Below are positions 12,104-23,190 of a stretch of 64,000 bases of DNA, one piece after another; positions within the stretch are counted from its first letter, which is position 1; each line of letters begins with the position of its first letter. Under the pieces are notes generated by a model that saw only the letters and a list, made by a program, of their open reading frames with translations, searched no databases and was not told the DNA's origin. This DNA is from Brachynemurus nebulosus. Taxonomy: Eukaryota > Arthropoda > Insecta > Neuroptera > Myrmeleontidae. Both the position numbers and the translations under genes were made by a program. Where the stretch lies: the NCBI GenBank assembly GCA_035578155.1, contig JAPWDM010000023.1, forward strand, positions 4,662,154 through 4,726,153, read 5' to 3'.

Positions 12104-13879
12104 TATTTATAAATTAGGAATTTTGGATTTTTATTATTTATAAAATAGAAATTTTGGATTTTTTTGGAAAGAAAAAATATCTTCATAAAAGCCTCCCAGT
12201 TTACTATTTAAGTTCCTTTTTTAATATTTAAAAATAAAACACAAAGGCAATTGGCGGATAAGTATGGGTAAAAATGCCCTCGTACGAATTGTGTTGGCTT
12301 TTTCCCTGTTAACTGCTATCGGCACAAAATTGAAATTTACTGAGATTCAGCCCTTAAAAAATTAAACCTTTTTTTAAAGCCCCGATCAACCGGACACTCA
12401 TCATCAGTTTTGAAACCACCAAAATGACAAATCGCTTGTGGACTTTCAGTTACATTTCGCTTGTAGACATTCAATACCGAAGATGAAAGGAAAAATTCGA
12501 CTTCCGTGATGGAGCTCCGCTGCTCACGGCGTTTTTTTGATATAGGTATTTAAGGTTATTCTGGTATGAGGTTTTATTTTTTAAATGTGGTGATATTGAA
12601 TCCTATATTAAAGCATTGATTTTTAAAAGCATTGCCAACTGACTGAATGCGACGAAATTTCAAAGCGAAAATTTATTAATTTTTAATATATACAAATATA
12701 GTTTTAACATTAAAATATTTTAAAATGTCATTAAATATTTTTATAAACATTTTACATGAAAGCAAATTTTTATTTACACAATTATTTAAATAATATATCT
12801 TTGTGTTAAATATTGCAACGTTGAAGTCATAAGCACGGCGTCAAAGTGCTGTCATCTAATAGCACGTTGTTTAGTTTCCTAGTTTAACCACTATTATACG
12901 CATTTTGTTATGTCGGTAATATCAAACGCAAACGCATACGCTTTAGTTTAAACGTTTTATAATACATAAAATTCAAGATGTTTATGCAAATATTTTTGTA
13001 TTTAAGTTTTATATCTACGTGATAAAGTATTGGTGTTATGAAAGTATGTTTATAATTGTCTTGCAAAAATAGTGAATAATTTTTAGTTCATTTTCCGGTG
13101 TCGTAATATGGTATTAATAATGTCTGTGATTTTTAAAAACGTAATTGTGTCATATAAAAACTCAAACATCATTTAAGTATTATTAAATAAATTATTATTT
13201 TTATTTACCTACTGTAATGAATCTATTTGTCTGCTGTATTGTTACGAAATTTTGAAAAAGACATTTGAACTTTTATATAAAAAAAGTGATTTCAGTTCAT
13301 TCAATTATAATTTAAACTCAAGAAAATAAACAAAACTAATTCAAATATGTAATGTTTTTTGATTATTAGTACCAGTTTTATTTTTAACTTGTGTGCATAC
13401 TTTTAAAAAACAGTTTTATTTTTATTTTAAGAAATTTTTTTAAAAAATAAAATGAGGTTAAGCGGATTTAATGATACATTATAACCCTTATAACCCCTCT
13501 CTCAATATTTTGATTTAAACAGCTTGCACTGTTGCCGATGTTATTGCTACGTTAGACGTATTCGTTACTTTAAATCAAAAAATCTAAAGTTTAGTCGACC
13601 GGATTGCAACTGAATTTTGAGTATCGATTCTTTACTGGTTATACTATATCATATAAATTTTTTATTTGATTCTCTTTATTAGAACTATTTTTTTTTTTTT
13701 TAATTCGAAACAAAAAAATTCACATGTCTCTATAAGAACCCATGCATTTTCACTCAACTTTGGTAATTTTTTCTCGATTCTCAGCGACCAAATTTTTTGG
13801 TTCTTTCATAGGATGGTAAAATACCTTTTTGAGAATCGGTATGCAAATTTTTATAATTTTTTCTTCAATCAGCCCTCAT
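12104..13879. other. Intergenic, no gene seen
   Basis: AT-rich with only short frames. Phenylalanine-rich frames near 13666-13870 lie just before the P-like transposase remnant and could be its badly decayed upstream part, but nothing I can align by eye. Confidence 0.4.
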
Positions 13880-14099
13880 GCCAGAACAACCTTAATTCAA
13901 AGAATTTATATCAAATGAATTTTAAAAAACCACTTCAAATAATGCTGCAAAATTTTTTGCATTTTTAGATATATTTCACGAATATATAAAAAAATTAAAA
14001 ATTACAAACACAAATGAATATCTTCTGCAATCAAACAGAAAAAACCGGATTTTTAGGTTGTTGTATTAATATAAATAGTTTAAAAACTTTATATATTAA

Positions 14100-15262
14100 C
14101 CCAGTGAACATTTTTCTGTAAATTTTATGTCAAAGTGACAGAACTGAAAGTCACCTGTTACATAAAATATGAGTCACATATGACTCACATGTAACTTACA
14201 ATTTCCCACTTATAAACGTAACAATGTGACGTAACATTGTTATGTTCTTGTTACGTTTCAGGAAAATATAACTTTGATGTTACCTTATAGATAAAAATAC
14301 GCCTTACGCCTTCTTTTGCAATAAGCAAATTCAAAATTCCCCTTTTTTGTTTCTTATTAACATTACATCACATATTACCAACTTTGTTCATATACATACA
14401 CCTAAATTATTACTGTTTTTTTTTCTTTTTTTTTGTTGACTGTTACAGGATTCGAACCGTTATCCAAGCTGAAGCATCATTTAAATTATCGACAGTCTTA
14501 ACCACTAGACCAAACTGACTTATTTATTCTCATCGTTATATATTAATATATATCACAAAATAGTAAATAAAGCCTTACAAGAATTTTCATAAGAGTTTAA
14601 TTTTTAAATTAATAACAAAATTAACTGTTTTAACGACGTATTAACGTTTTTTTAATGAAATGTCACAATCATGACTCTTTTGTTATGTTTTTGTGACATG
14701 TCAATATTAATAAAACATTTCACTTGTCACTTTTGTGAAATGTTTTGTTACCATATTAATTTTAAATGTATCAATTCGTGAGGAGTTATCAATTTAAAGA
14801 TACCTGTAGTTAATACGTCACAAAAACATAACATAAGAGTACTGTTGTGACGTTTTGTTCAAAGTAACATTGTTAGGTCATTGGGACATAACAAAAGAGT
14901 TATGATTGTGACATTTCAATAAAGTAACGTTGATACGTCACAAAAACATAACATAAGAGTCAGTTCTGTGAGGTTTTATTAAAGTAACATTGTTAGGTTG
15001 CGAAGACATAACATAAAAGTCACACTGTGACGTTTTATCGAAGCAACCTTGATACATCATCTAAACGTAACATAGCAGTCACAAATGTGACATTTTATTA
15101 CAGTCACAATGGCACGTAACTGTTACGTAACGTACAGGTACCAATTAGGGATATAACGTAAAACTCTAATTTTATATAATTGTTATGTCACCCATAAGTC
15201 AAAAAAGTTGCGTAACTTGTTATTTCCTTGTTACATCACATTTACATTCTATGTTCACTGGG
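14100..15262. mobile_element. 1.16-kb TIR element inserted in the P-like pseudogene
   Basis: Ends are CCCAGTGAACAT at the left and ATGTTCACTGGG at the right. Transposase coding sequence lies immediately on both sides, so this is an insertion into the older element. The interior is a lattice of short inverted words (TTACGT, GTCACAATGT, AACATAA) and, from about 14815 to 15080, four or five tandem units of about 61 bp (AACATAACATAAGAGT...GTGACGTTTT...AAAGTAAC). The TSD is unclear (AA or AATA-like), so the superfamily is left open. Confidence 0.8.
14438..14520 (-). other. tRNA-like Pol III box sequence inside the element
   Basis: Read on the minus strand this shows an A-box-like TGGTCTAGTGG and a B-box GGTTCGAATCC about 45 bp apart. 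The ends GTCAG and a near-complement can pair as an acceptor-like stem. The region between looks like an overlong anticodon/variable arm and the T stem pairs poorly, so I do not call it a functional tRNA; it may be a tRNA-derived SINE head. Confidence 0.5.
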
Positions 15263-16139
15263 AATACTTTGCCTTTATTAAAATACTTACCCACGTATAA
15301 ATTAAATCAAGACCATATCGAATTGTTATTTAATTCTGTACGTGCGGCTCTTGGATATAATAACAATCCAACAGTTAGACAATTCGTGTCTGCTTATAAA
15401 AAAATTCTGATACACACAGAACTGAAACAAAGTGCTACTGGAAATTGCATCCCTTTGGAACAAATTTCTATTTTACATGTTTCCTCCGAAATTAAAAATT
15501 CTATTGATATTATAAACAACAGTTCTGGAGACTGTTTTAAAAAAGAGGAAAACATTATAGATAGACCGGAAGATTATTTTGTTGTACCGGAAAATGAAAC
15601 ACTTAATGTGCTGAACATGTTATTGGATACATAGCAGGATACGTGGCTTTATTTTTAAGCGAAAAAATAAAAGGTGAGCCATGTTCGAACGAGCTGTTAT
15701 CTATAAAAACCAATAATTCAGAAATTTATCCAATTATGCGACTCAAAGGCAGAGCAGGTTTAGTATACCCTCATGAACACGTAGTAAAAATATGTCCCGA
15801 ATCTGAAAAAGTTATTCGAGTTGCTCTAAAAGAAAGTGTAAATGGCATTCCTTTAAAAAATTTAACGTAGAATATCTCGGAAGTGTCGTTTTAAAAAAAT
15901 TTATTAACTTTAATATTTTTCCAAATTTGATAACACATATGTTTGATCAAAATGGGTTAGAAAATCATATTATACAATTAATTAGAGCAATTTCTTATAA
16001 ATATTTAAGTATTAGGATTATTTATTTAACTAAAAGAAAATTTGAAAATTCAAACACTGAGAAATCATAATAAATTATTGTTAGTTAAAGGAATGTAATA
16101 AAATAAGTACATTATATTTTTTAATTTTGTCTTATTTCT

Positions 16140-16140
16140 T

Positions 16141-16173
<33 letters not shown>
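16140..16173. repeat. Poly-T tract
   Basis: About 34 T residues just beyond the P-like remnant, before a TTTA-rich stretch. Confidence 0.9.
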
Positions 16174-16176
<3 letters not shown>

Positions 16177-16257
16177 TTATTTATTTTCAAATAAATACTC
16201 CAATTTTTTTTTGTCTTTTATTGAAATAAATTAATTAAATAACTATCGTTAACAATA

Positions 16258-16412
16258 AAGGAGTCTCCACATTATCGTCGAGTTCCTCGCTGAGGTTGGC
16301 TCAGCCGTATGAATAGCATTAAAACACCAACCGCGAGACACAACGAAATGACCCTCTACATTCTCGTTTCGTCCAACCTCGGCGAGAATGTGGAACATGT
16401 GGAGACTCCTTA
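16258..16412. mobile_element. Small palindromic MITE (AAGGAGTCTCCACA ends)
   Basis: Left AAGGAGTCTCCACAT and right ATGTGGAGACTCCTT form a perfect inverted pair around a 125-bp core. The core words GTTCCTCG, GTTGGCT, ACACCA, GAAATGACC and CTCTACA resemble the much longer palindrome at 63151-63865, so they are probably distant relatives. Confidence 0.75.
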
Positions 16413-16473
16413 ATAAATGCAGAAAAATTTTAAATCCATCCCTGTTTAATCCGTCATATTGGTTAACACTTTA

Positions 16474-16938
16474 GGCCGGTCGTCCTTTGGATGCGGAAAC
16501 GTGCGATATTTGATTCAGACGATTACGCACGTTTGTCGTTCGTCCGAAATGATATGTCTACTGTCCGTCCACTAGCTCAATATTCGTCAGTATTTTCCTT
16601 TTTAATTTTTTTTCTGAAGCTATAAATACTATAAAAATACGTAAAAAACAATTTATGGCACGTAATATGCAAAGGTACACAGTTATAATTGTAATTTACC
16701 TTCAGTTTCATTTCAATAAAAATAAAAATCTCATGGAAGGGACTTCTTCGCGCGACAAAATCCAAACAAAATTGGATCTGTTCGCACGTCGCAATTATAC
16801 GCACGGAAACGGACGAACGAGACGCTTTCAATGGACGAGGATGTATAGTTTCACAGCTGTTTGGATCGTTCGTCCGTTTTCATGCGTATTCGTCCGAATT
16901 AAATATCGCACGTTTCCGCATCCAAAGGACGAGCAGCC
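16474..16938. mobile_element. MITE 'A', intact copy
   Basis: Starts GGCCGGTCGTCCTTTGGATG and ends in the inverse, with TTA at 16471-16473 and 16939-16941. At 465 bp it is the reference copy for the interrupted ones at 4748-7421 and 55925 onward. The TIRs are at least 40 bp. The 3-bp TTA duplication suggests PIF/Harbinger. Confidence 0.9.
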
Positions 16939-17027
16939 TTAGCAATTTTTTTGGCTTCATTTACATATACACTGTATATTACATATAATATGCTGTATAT
17001 AGACATGTGTTCCCTCTATCTGTTATA

Positions 17028-17135
17028 TTATGAAGATTAGACAAGGAGTCGAAACTCAGTGTTATGAAGATTAGACAAGGAGCCGAAACTCATTGTCAGT
17101 GTTATGAAGATTAGACAAGGAGACGAAACTCAATG
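17028..17135 (+). repeat. Three tandem copies of a roughly 40-bp unit
   Basis: GTTATGAAGATTAGACAAGG followed by AG-CGAAACTCA repeats three times, differing at a single purine (AGTC, AGCC, AGAC). Confidence 0.9.
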
Positions 17136-17388
17136 TATTCAAAAAAGTGTCCAAATCAAAGGCACTCGTGTTCGTCGGATACGAAAGCGGTAAAGTACTT
17201 ATTCTCAAATGGAACACCCTCAAATGGAAACGCGAGCTTCTATATTATCTTTGTTAGCTTTTAAATAGAATCTTCTGGAATCTTTTTCAATGTTCAACTC
17301 AGTTATAAAGTGGGTTTTTCGATCGTTTTTAAAATAAACTTAACAATTTTTATTTTGCGTCGCGTCATTTATATTGTATATTATATAA

Positions 17389-18381
17389 GGTTCCGCGACA
17401 AAATAACCACGGACAAAATAACTGCGACAAAATAACCGCGACAAAATAACCGTAGACAAAATAACCGAATGACAAAATAACCGCACGACAAAATAACCTT
17501 AGACAAAATAACTGTGGACAAAATAACCGAACGACAAAATTACCAAACGACAAAATCACCTTAAACTTTATTTATTTATTATTTTGTTAAAATATTAAAT
17601 CTAAATTACAAAGATAAAACTGTAGCAATATCTTGTAAATACTTATGTTTTTGTTCTGCGTTATATTTAATCACAAAGTATAGTGTCAAAACTAATCTAA
17701 CCTTCGGGCAAAGGGTAACCTTAACTAACCTCGCCACCTAGTTTTTATGTCAAAGTCGAAGTATATTGCCAAAACTAACTAAACTAACCTAACCTTAACT
17801 AACCTCACCATCTAATTTTTAACCTAATTAGTTTTTATATCAAAGTCGAAGTATATTATCAAAACTAACTAAACTAACCTAACCTTAACTAACCTCACCA
17901 CCTATAATCTTAACCTAATTAGTTTTTATACCAAAGTCAAAGTATATTGTCTAAACTAACTAAACTAACCTAACCTTAACTAACCTCACCACCTAGTTAA
18001 AAATAATATTTCCCAAGCTTAGTTTTTTAAATACTAATTTTCACCCATTAACGTTCGTTTTTAAATGCAATAGTTTAAATACCAACATCTAAGCTAAGGT
18101 CTATTGAAATTTAGCTATCTTTTATACATATATTGGGAGCAAAAAAAATCACACAGCCGCATGTACCCTAACTCAAAAGAATAATTAACGACGTTTATTT
18201 TGTTGTTCGGTTATTTTGTCGTACAGTTATTTTGTCGTTCGGTTATTTTGTCTAAGGTTATTTTGTCGTGCGGTTATTTTGTCGTGCGGTTATTTTGTCG
18301 TTCGGTTATTTTGTCCACGGTTATTCTGTCGCGGTTGTTTTGTCGCGGTTATTTTGTCCACAGTTATTTAGTCGCGGCACC
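17389..18381. mobile_element. Fold-back element with minisatellite arms, 9-bp TSD
   Basis: Starts GGTTCCGCGAC and ends GTCGCGGCACC. Both flanks are ATTATATAA (17380-17388, 18382-18390). Each arm (about 17395-17560 and 18198-18375) is a run of 12-16-bp units built on GACAAAATAACC and its complement. The middle holds about 3.5 units of an 85-bp tandem repeat (17690-17995) rich in CTAACCTAACC. A 9-bp TSD suggests a Mutator-like or fold-back transposon. No protein is encoded; the leucine/cysteine-rich frames in the arms are repeat artefacts. Confidence 0.85.
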
Positions 18382-18390
18382 ATTATATAA

Positions 18391-19030
18391 TATGCTGACG
18401 TCACTATGTAAAATCGGAGTCAGTACCATTGGATATCCGCCATATAAAGTAATTTAAACTATAAGAGTTTATTTCATAGATATGTAATTTCTATGTATTT
18501 CCTTATTATTATAAATATCATCAACCGACATTGGTGATTCTCAAATGGAAACACTCACTTCCCCAGTTCCGGTGTTTCTATTTGAGAATAAGTACTGTAG
18601 TTACATTCTGTTTTATCCGTTTTATGTTACTATATTCGTTATATTCACATCAGTATTTTGAGATTATTAACGCTGCCAGTGGTAAAAAAAGAAAGCCCTT
18701 ATATTTACCATTTTCCTGACCAATTTTGTCAATTCCTCTCATATGAGTTAGATCTCCATCTTATAATACTCCATTTATTATATGCTCGGAGAACAGATCA
18801 AAAGCTATCGAGACTAACAACGATCAGTAAAACAAATGTAGACTAGTCTTCCTAGTCTTCACAACCTTCACAATAATTTGGGTAACTTGCATACATAGTT
18901 ACATACAAAGGTAATGTGCTAAACAAGGAGTAAGTAAATTATATGAAACAGATATATGGATTGGAAAATAATAATGCTATATTTTTAAAAATAAACCGTA
19001 TATTTCATTTAGTGTTATTATAAGTGTTAC
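18391..19030. other. Intergenic, no gene seen
   Basis: No supported exon. Short frames at 18531-18846 lack any recognisable motif. The minus-strand gene's polyadenylation signal (AATAAA, plus-strand TTTATT at about 19032) lies at the right edge. Confidence 0.4.
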
Positions 19031-19050
19031 ATTTATTAAAATAGATAACG

Positions 19051-19439
19051 TTAATTTAATCGTTGAATAAATTGATCTCTGTATATTATTTCACCTTTAC
19101 ATTTACAACCACGTCTTGCTGGGCAATCTGACGAATGTAAATCTACTGTGTTACACGTCAAATTATTTCTTGAACTGGGCATCATTAAATGCTTTAATAC
19201 CTTGGAAATTAAAAAAAAAAAATTAATAAACAAAAATAATTTAAATTAAAATGACATACTCGTATCCAACCCCAACCAACATTTAAAGCAAATCCTGGAT
19301 CAAAATTTTCTTTAGTACATTCATGTTTTATACTCTCTTCACCAAAGATACTGTTTAAAGGTTTGTCTATTAAATATTTAGTTTCCATATTAATTTTGTA
19401 AATCAAACTTGAAATTTTAATTTTTTTAAGAATACACAA
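19051..19439 (-). CDS. Small cysteine-bearing protein, unrecognised, two exons
   Basis: Two exons, 19260-19439 and 19051-19200, joined in phase 0 across a 59-bp intron (donor GTATGT, acceptor TTTCCAAG). The product is 109 residues from the first ATG, or 92 if translation begins at the second ATG (19388, METKYLIDKP). The N-terminal 17 residues (basic, no acid) could be a mitochondrial presequence or be untranslated. The C-terminal exon has a compact cysteine cluster, CPARRGCKCKGE, preceded by LTC. A tryptophan-rich GWGWIR spans the junction. I do not recognise the family. It is divergent from the next gene with a 101-bp gap, and an AATAAA follows the stop. The precise intron and the codon-like composition argue that it is real. 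Confidence 0.6.
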
Positions 19440-19540
19440 TTAAAATTATTTTTAAGTATTCATTTGTTTATTTTCAACATAGACGATATAATACATTTTA
19501 ATATTTTATGTTAATATAAATACACTCAAAAATTTTCAGT
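19440..19540. promoter_or_regulatory. Shared divergent promoter region
   Basis: Only about 100 bp separate the two start codons of the divergent small genes, so transcription starts for both must lie here or inside the 5' parts. No TATA box or clear initiator can be picked out in this AT-rich stretch. Confidence 0.45.
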
Positions 19541-19792
19541 ATGACATCAAATTCTAACAACAGATACAGTAAATTAACAAAAATGTTAAGAAAGCCTTTA
19601 CTCATATTTGGATTTAGTATCGCTATAATTGGCCTTACAACTTGGAATTTCAATTCTATAGAAGTAGCTAAAGATTTAAAAGATGAAGATGAATATCAGT
19701 TCATGGATTCAAATTTCTCAAAACAATTAGAAGCTCAAATCCCAAATATTGAAAAAATTGATAAAATTCCTCCAGTACCAGAATATGAATAA
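19541..19792 (+). CDS. Small single-pass membrane protein, unrecognised
   Basis: An intronless 83-residue frame. Residues 1-18 are polar and basic (KLTKMLRKP), 19-36 form one hydrophobic helix (LLIFGFSIAIIGLTTW), and the remainder is acidic, ending IPPVPEYE. This topology, a short basic N-terminus, one helix and an acidic tail, is common among mitochondrial inner-membrane assembly factors, but I cannot name the family. It lies head to head with the cysteine protein gene. The start is the first ATG after the in-frame upstream stop. Downstream the sequence becomes low complexity and a (TA)n tract follows at 20030. Confidence 0.6.
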   Translation: MTSNSNNRYSKLTKMLRKPLLIFGFSIAIIGLTTWNFNSIEVAKDLKDEDEYQFMDSNFSKQLEAQIPNIEKIDKIPPVPEYE

Positions 19793-20025
19793 TGATGTAT
19801 GTAAAAATACAATATAAATAATGGAAACAATTTTGAGAAAATTATTATCAAAATCATAATATGTAGTCCATCAAATATGATGTAGTCCAGCGAAATCAGC
19901 GTTGGCAGCTCTTTAACAAGAATATATTGTACCAGGGTCCCTAAAATTATTGTATTTTTGTCTAAATTATTGTACAAAATTATTGTATGTACCCTATAGA
20001 GCACAATATAAATATTATTTGAAAA

Positions 20026-20029
<4 letters not shown>

Positions 20030-20103
<74 letters not shown>
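20030..20103. repeat. (TA)n microsatellite
   Basis: About 72 bp of uninterrupted TA. Confidence 0.98.
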
Positions 20104-20108
<5 letters not shown>

Positions 20109-20164
20109 GATATTTATTTATTTTTACAACATAATTGATAATAAAAACAATATTAACTTTTACC

Positions 20165-20415
20165 AAAAAAATTGGAAAGTTTAGTATGGTCCATTTCAGT
20201 TAAATTTAACTATGCTTCATCATTTATGAAGCATGATGAATTTAAATAATTTCCGTTTTCTTGGCTTTATCTCTTTGATTATTGCACTTACGTAAATTTT
20301 AAAATAGCAGTTTGTTTTTAGGAAAGAATAAAAGACTGATTTGTTTTGAATATAAGAATTATTTAATTTTTTAACTTTGACTCATGATCAATTGTATTTG
20401 AAACGGGGTATACTT
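20165..20415 (+). mobile_element. Fragment of the CAGGGCTGGG hAT family
   Basis: Shares long diverged words with 2870-3110 (TTTCCGTTTTCTTGGCTTTA, CAGTTTGTTTTTAG, GACTCATG-TCAATTGTATTT). Neither terminus is preserved. Confidence 0.75.
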
Positions 20416-20459
20416 GTTTCTATCCTGTCCGAAATTCGAATAAACCTTTGATATTACTT

Positions 20460-20546
20460 ATTAGGTTGGCTAATAATTTTTTTTTATTACAAATTTAATT
20501 CTATAAATTTTTTTCGGGACTAAAAAAATAAATAGCCAACCTAATA
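20460..20546. mobile_element. Tiny mariner-type MITE
   Basis: TTAGGTTGGCTAATAATTTT at the left is answered by AAATAAATAGCCAACCTAA at the right, about 87 bp overall. The termini resemble the TTAGGTTGGC ends known from mariner transposons. Confidence 0.65.
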
Positions 20547-21381
20547 TTTACATGGATGGAAATAATATTTATAATCATTAATAAATTTTATAAAATTAAC
20601 ATCATTAACATTATGTGTTAGAAATTTGAGGTTACTTGTAAATAAAATTGTTAATAAAAGTACAGTGTAGTTGATTCTTTATTATTAAAAATTAATACGA
20701 TTATGTAATACACTTTAAATTGTTTGGTGAAACACATAATACTAACACTAATAAATATTAATAATAACAAAATGTAGTATAAGATAATCAATAAGTCTAT
20801 AAGTACGTGATTAATTGATCAGTCAAACTAATCAAAGCATTTTCTAACCTATAATGAAAATATTCATCAGGAACAACGTAGCATTACGACATCTTTTTGA
20901 CATTTATGCCGAATGGGATTATATGTTATTACAATATAATAATATACATATAACAAAAATATGTAAAAATATTTATCTTGTATAACTCCTTCATAAATAA
21001 CAATATTTATTTTTTTAACCTTAATCCAATTAATGGAAATACTAATCTAAGGATTGAAATAATTTATTTCCTCATGATTCCTTAGTTGTACTGTTTTATT
21101 TCATCTATTGATTTGCCTTCATTTCTATAATATACTACATACTCCAAAATTTTGGACAGCTCTTATATTTTTTTTTGTAACATGACAATAACATTGAAAC
21201 AATGTTACAAATGCAATATTACAAAAAATATTACTGCAATATTCCTGTAATATTGGCAATTATGCTCAGGTTAGTAACATTCAGGCAATATTCTTGCAAT
21301 ATTGGTAGTTATCTGCAACTTGGCAACATTGCAGCAATATTTTGTGCTCTTATTAGGGACTTTTGTCTAAATTATTACACT
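20547..21381. other. Intergenic, no gene seen
   Basis: AT-rich. Near 21190-21345 there are several imperfect copies of a short word (AATATT-GCAATATT) suggesting a decayed short tandem repeat. Confidence 0.4.
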
Positions 21382-21698
21382 GCTGGCGTTCCAGACGAAA
21401 ATTTTGTTAGCCTAACGTTAGCTAACGGAGCTTTCACCGTTACGAACCAGAGGGCTCTGATTCAAAAAATTAATGCACGTTAATTATTTTTCATGGTTTT
21501 CCACGGTATAAATACTTAATTTCTGAAGTACAGCCACATTTAAAAATTATGGAATAAAAATAATCAGTCACCATGTTAGAAATTGTTGTTTTAAGATATA
21601 AAGTATGTGAATTTTTGAATGCGTGCCCTCTGGTTTGTAACGGTGAAAGCTCTGTTAGCTAACGTTAGGCTAACAAAATTTTCGTCTGGAACGCCAGC
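21382..21698. mobile_element. MITE 'B', intact solo copy
   Basis: Begins GCTGGCGTTCCAGACG and ends in its exact inverse. The arms pair for about 80 bp (through GTTAGCCTAACGTTAGCTAAC and the CCAGAGGGC word). It is flanked by ACT on both sides (21379-21381, 21699-21701). Length 317 bp. The word TTAGCCTAACGTTAGCTAAC is itself nearly self-complementary, so each arm can also fold alone. Confidence 0.9.
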
Positions 21699-22224
21699 AC
21701 TTTTTAATATTTATGCATGTTCTCTAGAACGCCAGAAAATTTGCTTTCAAATTTTCCTTATTATTAGGCCTTTAAGAAATTATACCTCCCACAACGAAGA
21801 TCGGAGATAAAAATAACAATTTATAATTTAAGAAATAAGAATTACTAAATAAGAAATATAATATATAAGTTCTATTTACTTCAGTTTTGGTATTTCATTT
21901 GTATAAAGCTAATAAAAAAGCGTTTTCAAAGTTGATAAGATCGATTGCAGATAAAACCCAAGGTGGGCTTTTATGTGCAAAAATTGCATAACTTTAATAA
22001 AATCTCTATAAAATTAAAAGTATAACTTTAAATTATATTAGAGTTAAATTAAAATTACATAAAATATACATTTTTGTAAACATTTTTTTATTATGTTTAT
22101 GACATCACATTGAGACGGTTACTTCCAATGAGATTTGCCCCATACGCCAAGACCGGGTATACACGTTATATTTTCTATTGCTTATTGGTGTATAGCATAG
22201 AGTAATAGAGACAACATATCTATG

Positions 22225-22585
22225 CCTACACCATGTCCCTGCCACTTGTTTTCAAGGACGGACCTTTTCATGTCACAGTTTGCTACGTTTGCTACCTGGC
22301 GCTAATTATGTGTTAACGCTAAGTTATGTGTTAACGAAGAATTAAATTTTTTTAATTTAATTAATCTTTCTAGGTTGAATTAAAGTATTTTTTTAAATAT
22401 TTAATTTATTTCCAATTTATTTTAGATGAAAAATAGCGAACTATTAAACCTCATGTCTCGACTCTAATTTTATCCCCTAGTAAATCAACGCCATCTGGTA
22501 TATTAGTTACAGCGACGTCAAAAAACGGTCCATTTTTTTATAATAAACTAAATGGAGAGTGACAGGGACATGGCCTACACTACTG
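22225..22585. mobile_element. Probable inverted-repeat element
   Basis: CACCATGTCCCTGCCACTT near 22229 is answered by GAGTGACAGGGACATGGCC near 22556. Termini and TSD are not clear. Confidence 0.45.
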
Positions 22586-22944
22586 GAACCAGTGTAACAT
22601 GTAAGAGATAGACAATATGTTGTATACACACACTGGGTTTACATTGTATTAGTGCGATTTTGTGTATTTGTGTGAGTAACGCAGATAGTAGGGGCGGTCA
22701 CGTGGGTCAGACACCACACGCATGTACTAGGGGATGTAACCGATGTAACAATACTAACAACAATCAAGTCCATTATCGTGTGGTTGATCTTCAATCATCG
22801 ACTGCTACTGACAAACTGACAACTAAGAAGCCTAATGAGCACAGAAGTACACACTCGTGATTTCAGAAAAGAGATAGTTGCGGGGTCTCTGTCCTCTGTG
22901 GTGTATAGTATTTAAACCATAATTTAAAGGTTAACGTGCATTCA

Positions 22945-23025
22945 TTTTTTAATCAGAGCCCTCTGGTTTGTAACGGTGCAAGTGCCGTTAGCTAACGTTA
23001 GGCTAACAAAATTTTCTGGCGAACG
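22945..23025. mobile_element. B-family right-end fragment
   Basis: AGAGCCCTCTGGTTTGTAACGG through GTTAGGCTAACAAAATTTTC matches the right arm of B, truncated at its left, about 165 bp upstream of the 23191 gene. Confidence 0.75.
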
Positions 23026-23190
23026 TCTTGTGGTACATTAGATCACATGCTCAAACGTCATAAACGTATACTTTCGATATTATTAAATATTTAAGGTTAC
23101 GTTGTATCGATTACATCATTTAAATAGTAAAAATTAATAAAAAATTTTTAAAGAAAAAATTAAATTAATTCATTAGAATAAGAAATAAAA

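Larger units (their letters stand above)
13880..16070 (+). pseudogene. P-element / THAP9-like transposase remnant
   Basis: The C-terminal half of a P-superfamily transposase, broken in several places. Recognisable pieces in order: LNSKNLYQMNF (about 13890), EYIKKLKI then TGFLG (about 13980-14060), then after an inserted element KYLPTYKLNQDHIELLF and YNNNPTVRQF (15280-15380), GYIAGYVALFL (about 15620), and DQNGLENHIIQLIRAISYKY (about 15945-16005), ending at TAA 16068-16070 with an overlapping AATAAA. The LNQDHIELLF...NNNPT block matches what I know of the THAP9/P transposase C-terminal region. Frameshifts lie near 14035, 15605 and 15866, and a 1.16-kb element splits it. No THAP zinc finger was found upstream. 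It cannot encode a working enzyme. Confidence 0.85.

Noticed and set aside
17690..17995. CCTAACC-rich repeats resembling insect telomere repeats (TTAGG)n
   Set aside because: The words are part of an 85-bp interspersed unit inside a fold-back element, not a pentameric array; the short CCTAACCTAACC near 42812 is likewise isolated.
22660..22860. 66-residue plus-strand frame, cysteine-containing
   Set aside because: No motif, low-complexity CA/TG sequence and no splice or polyadenylation signals.
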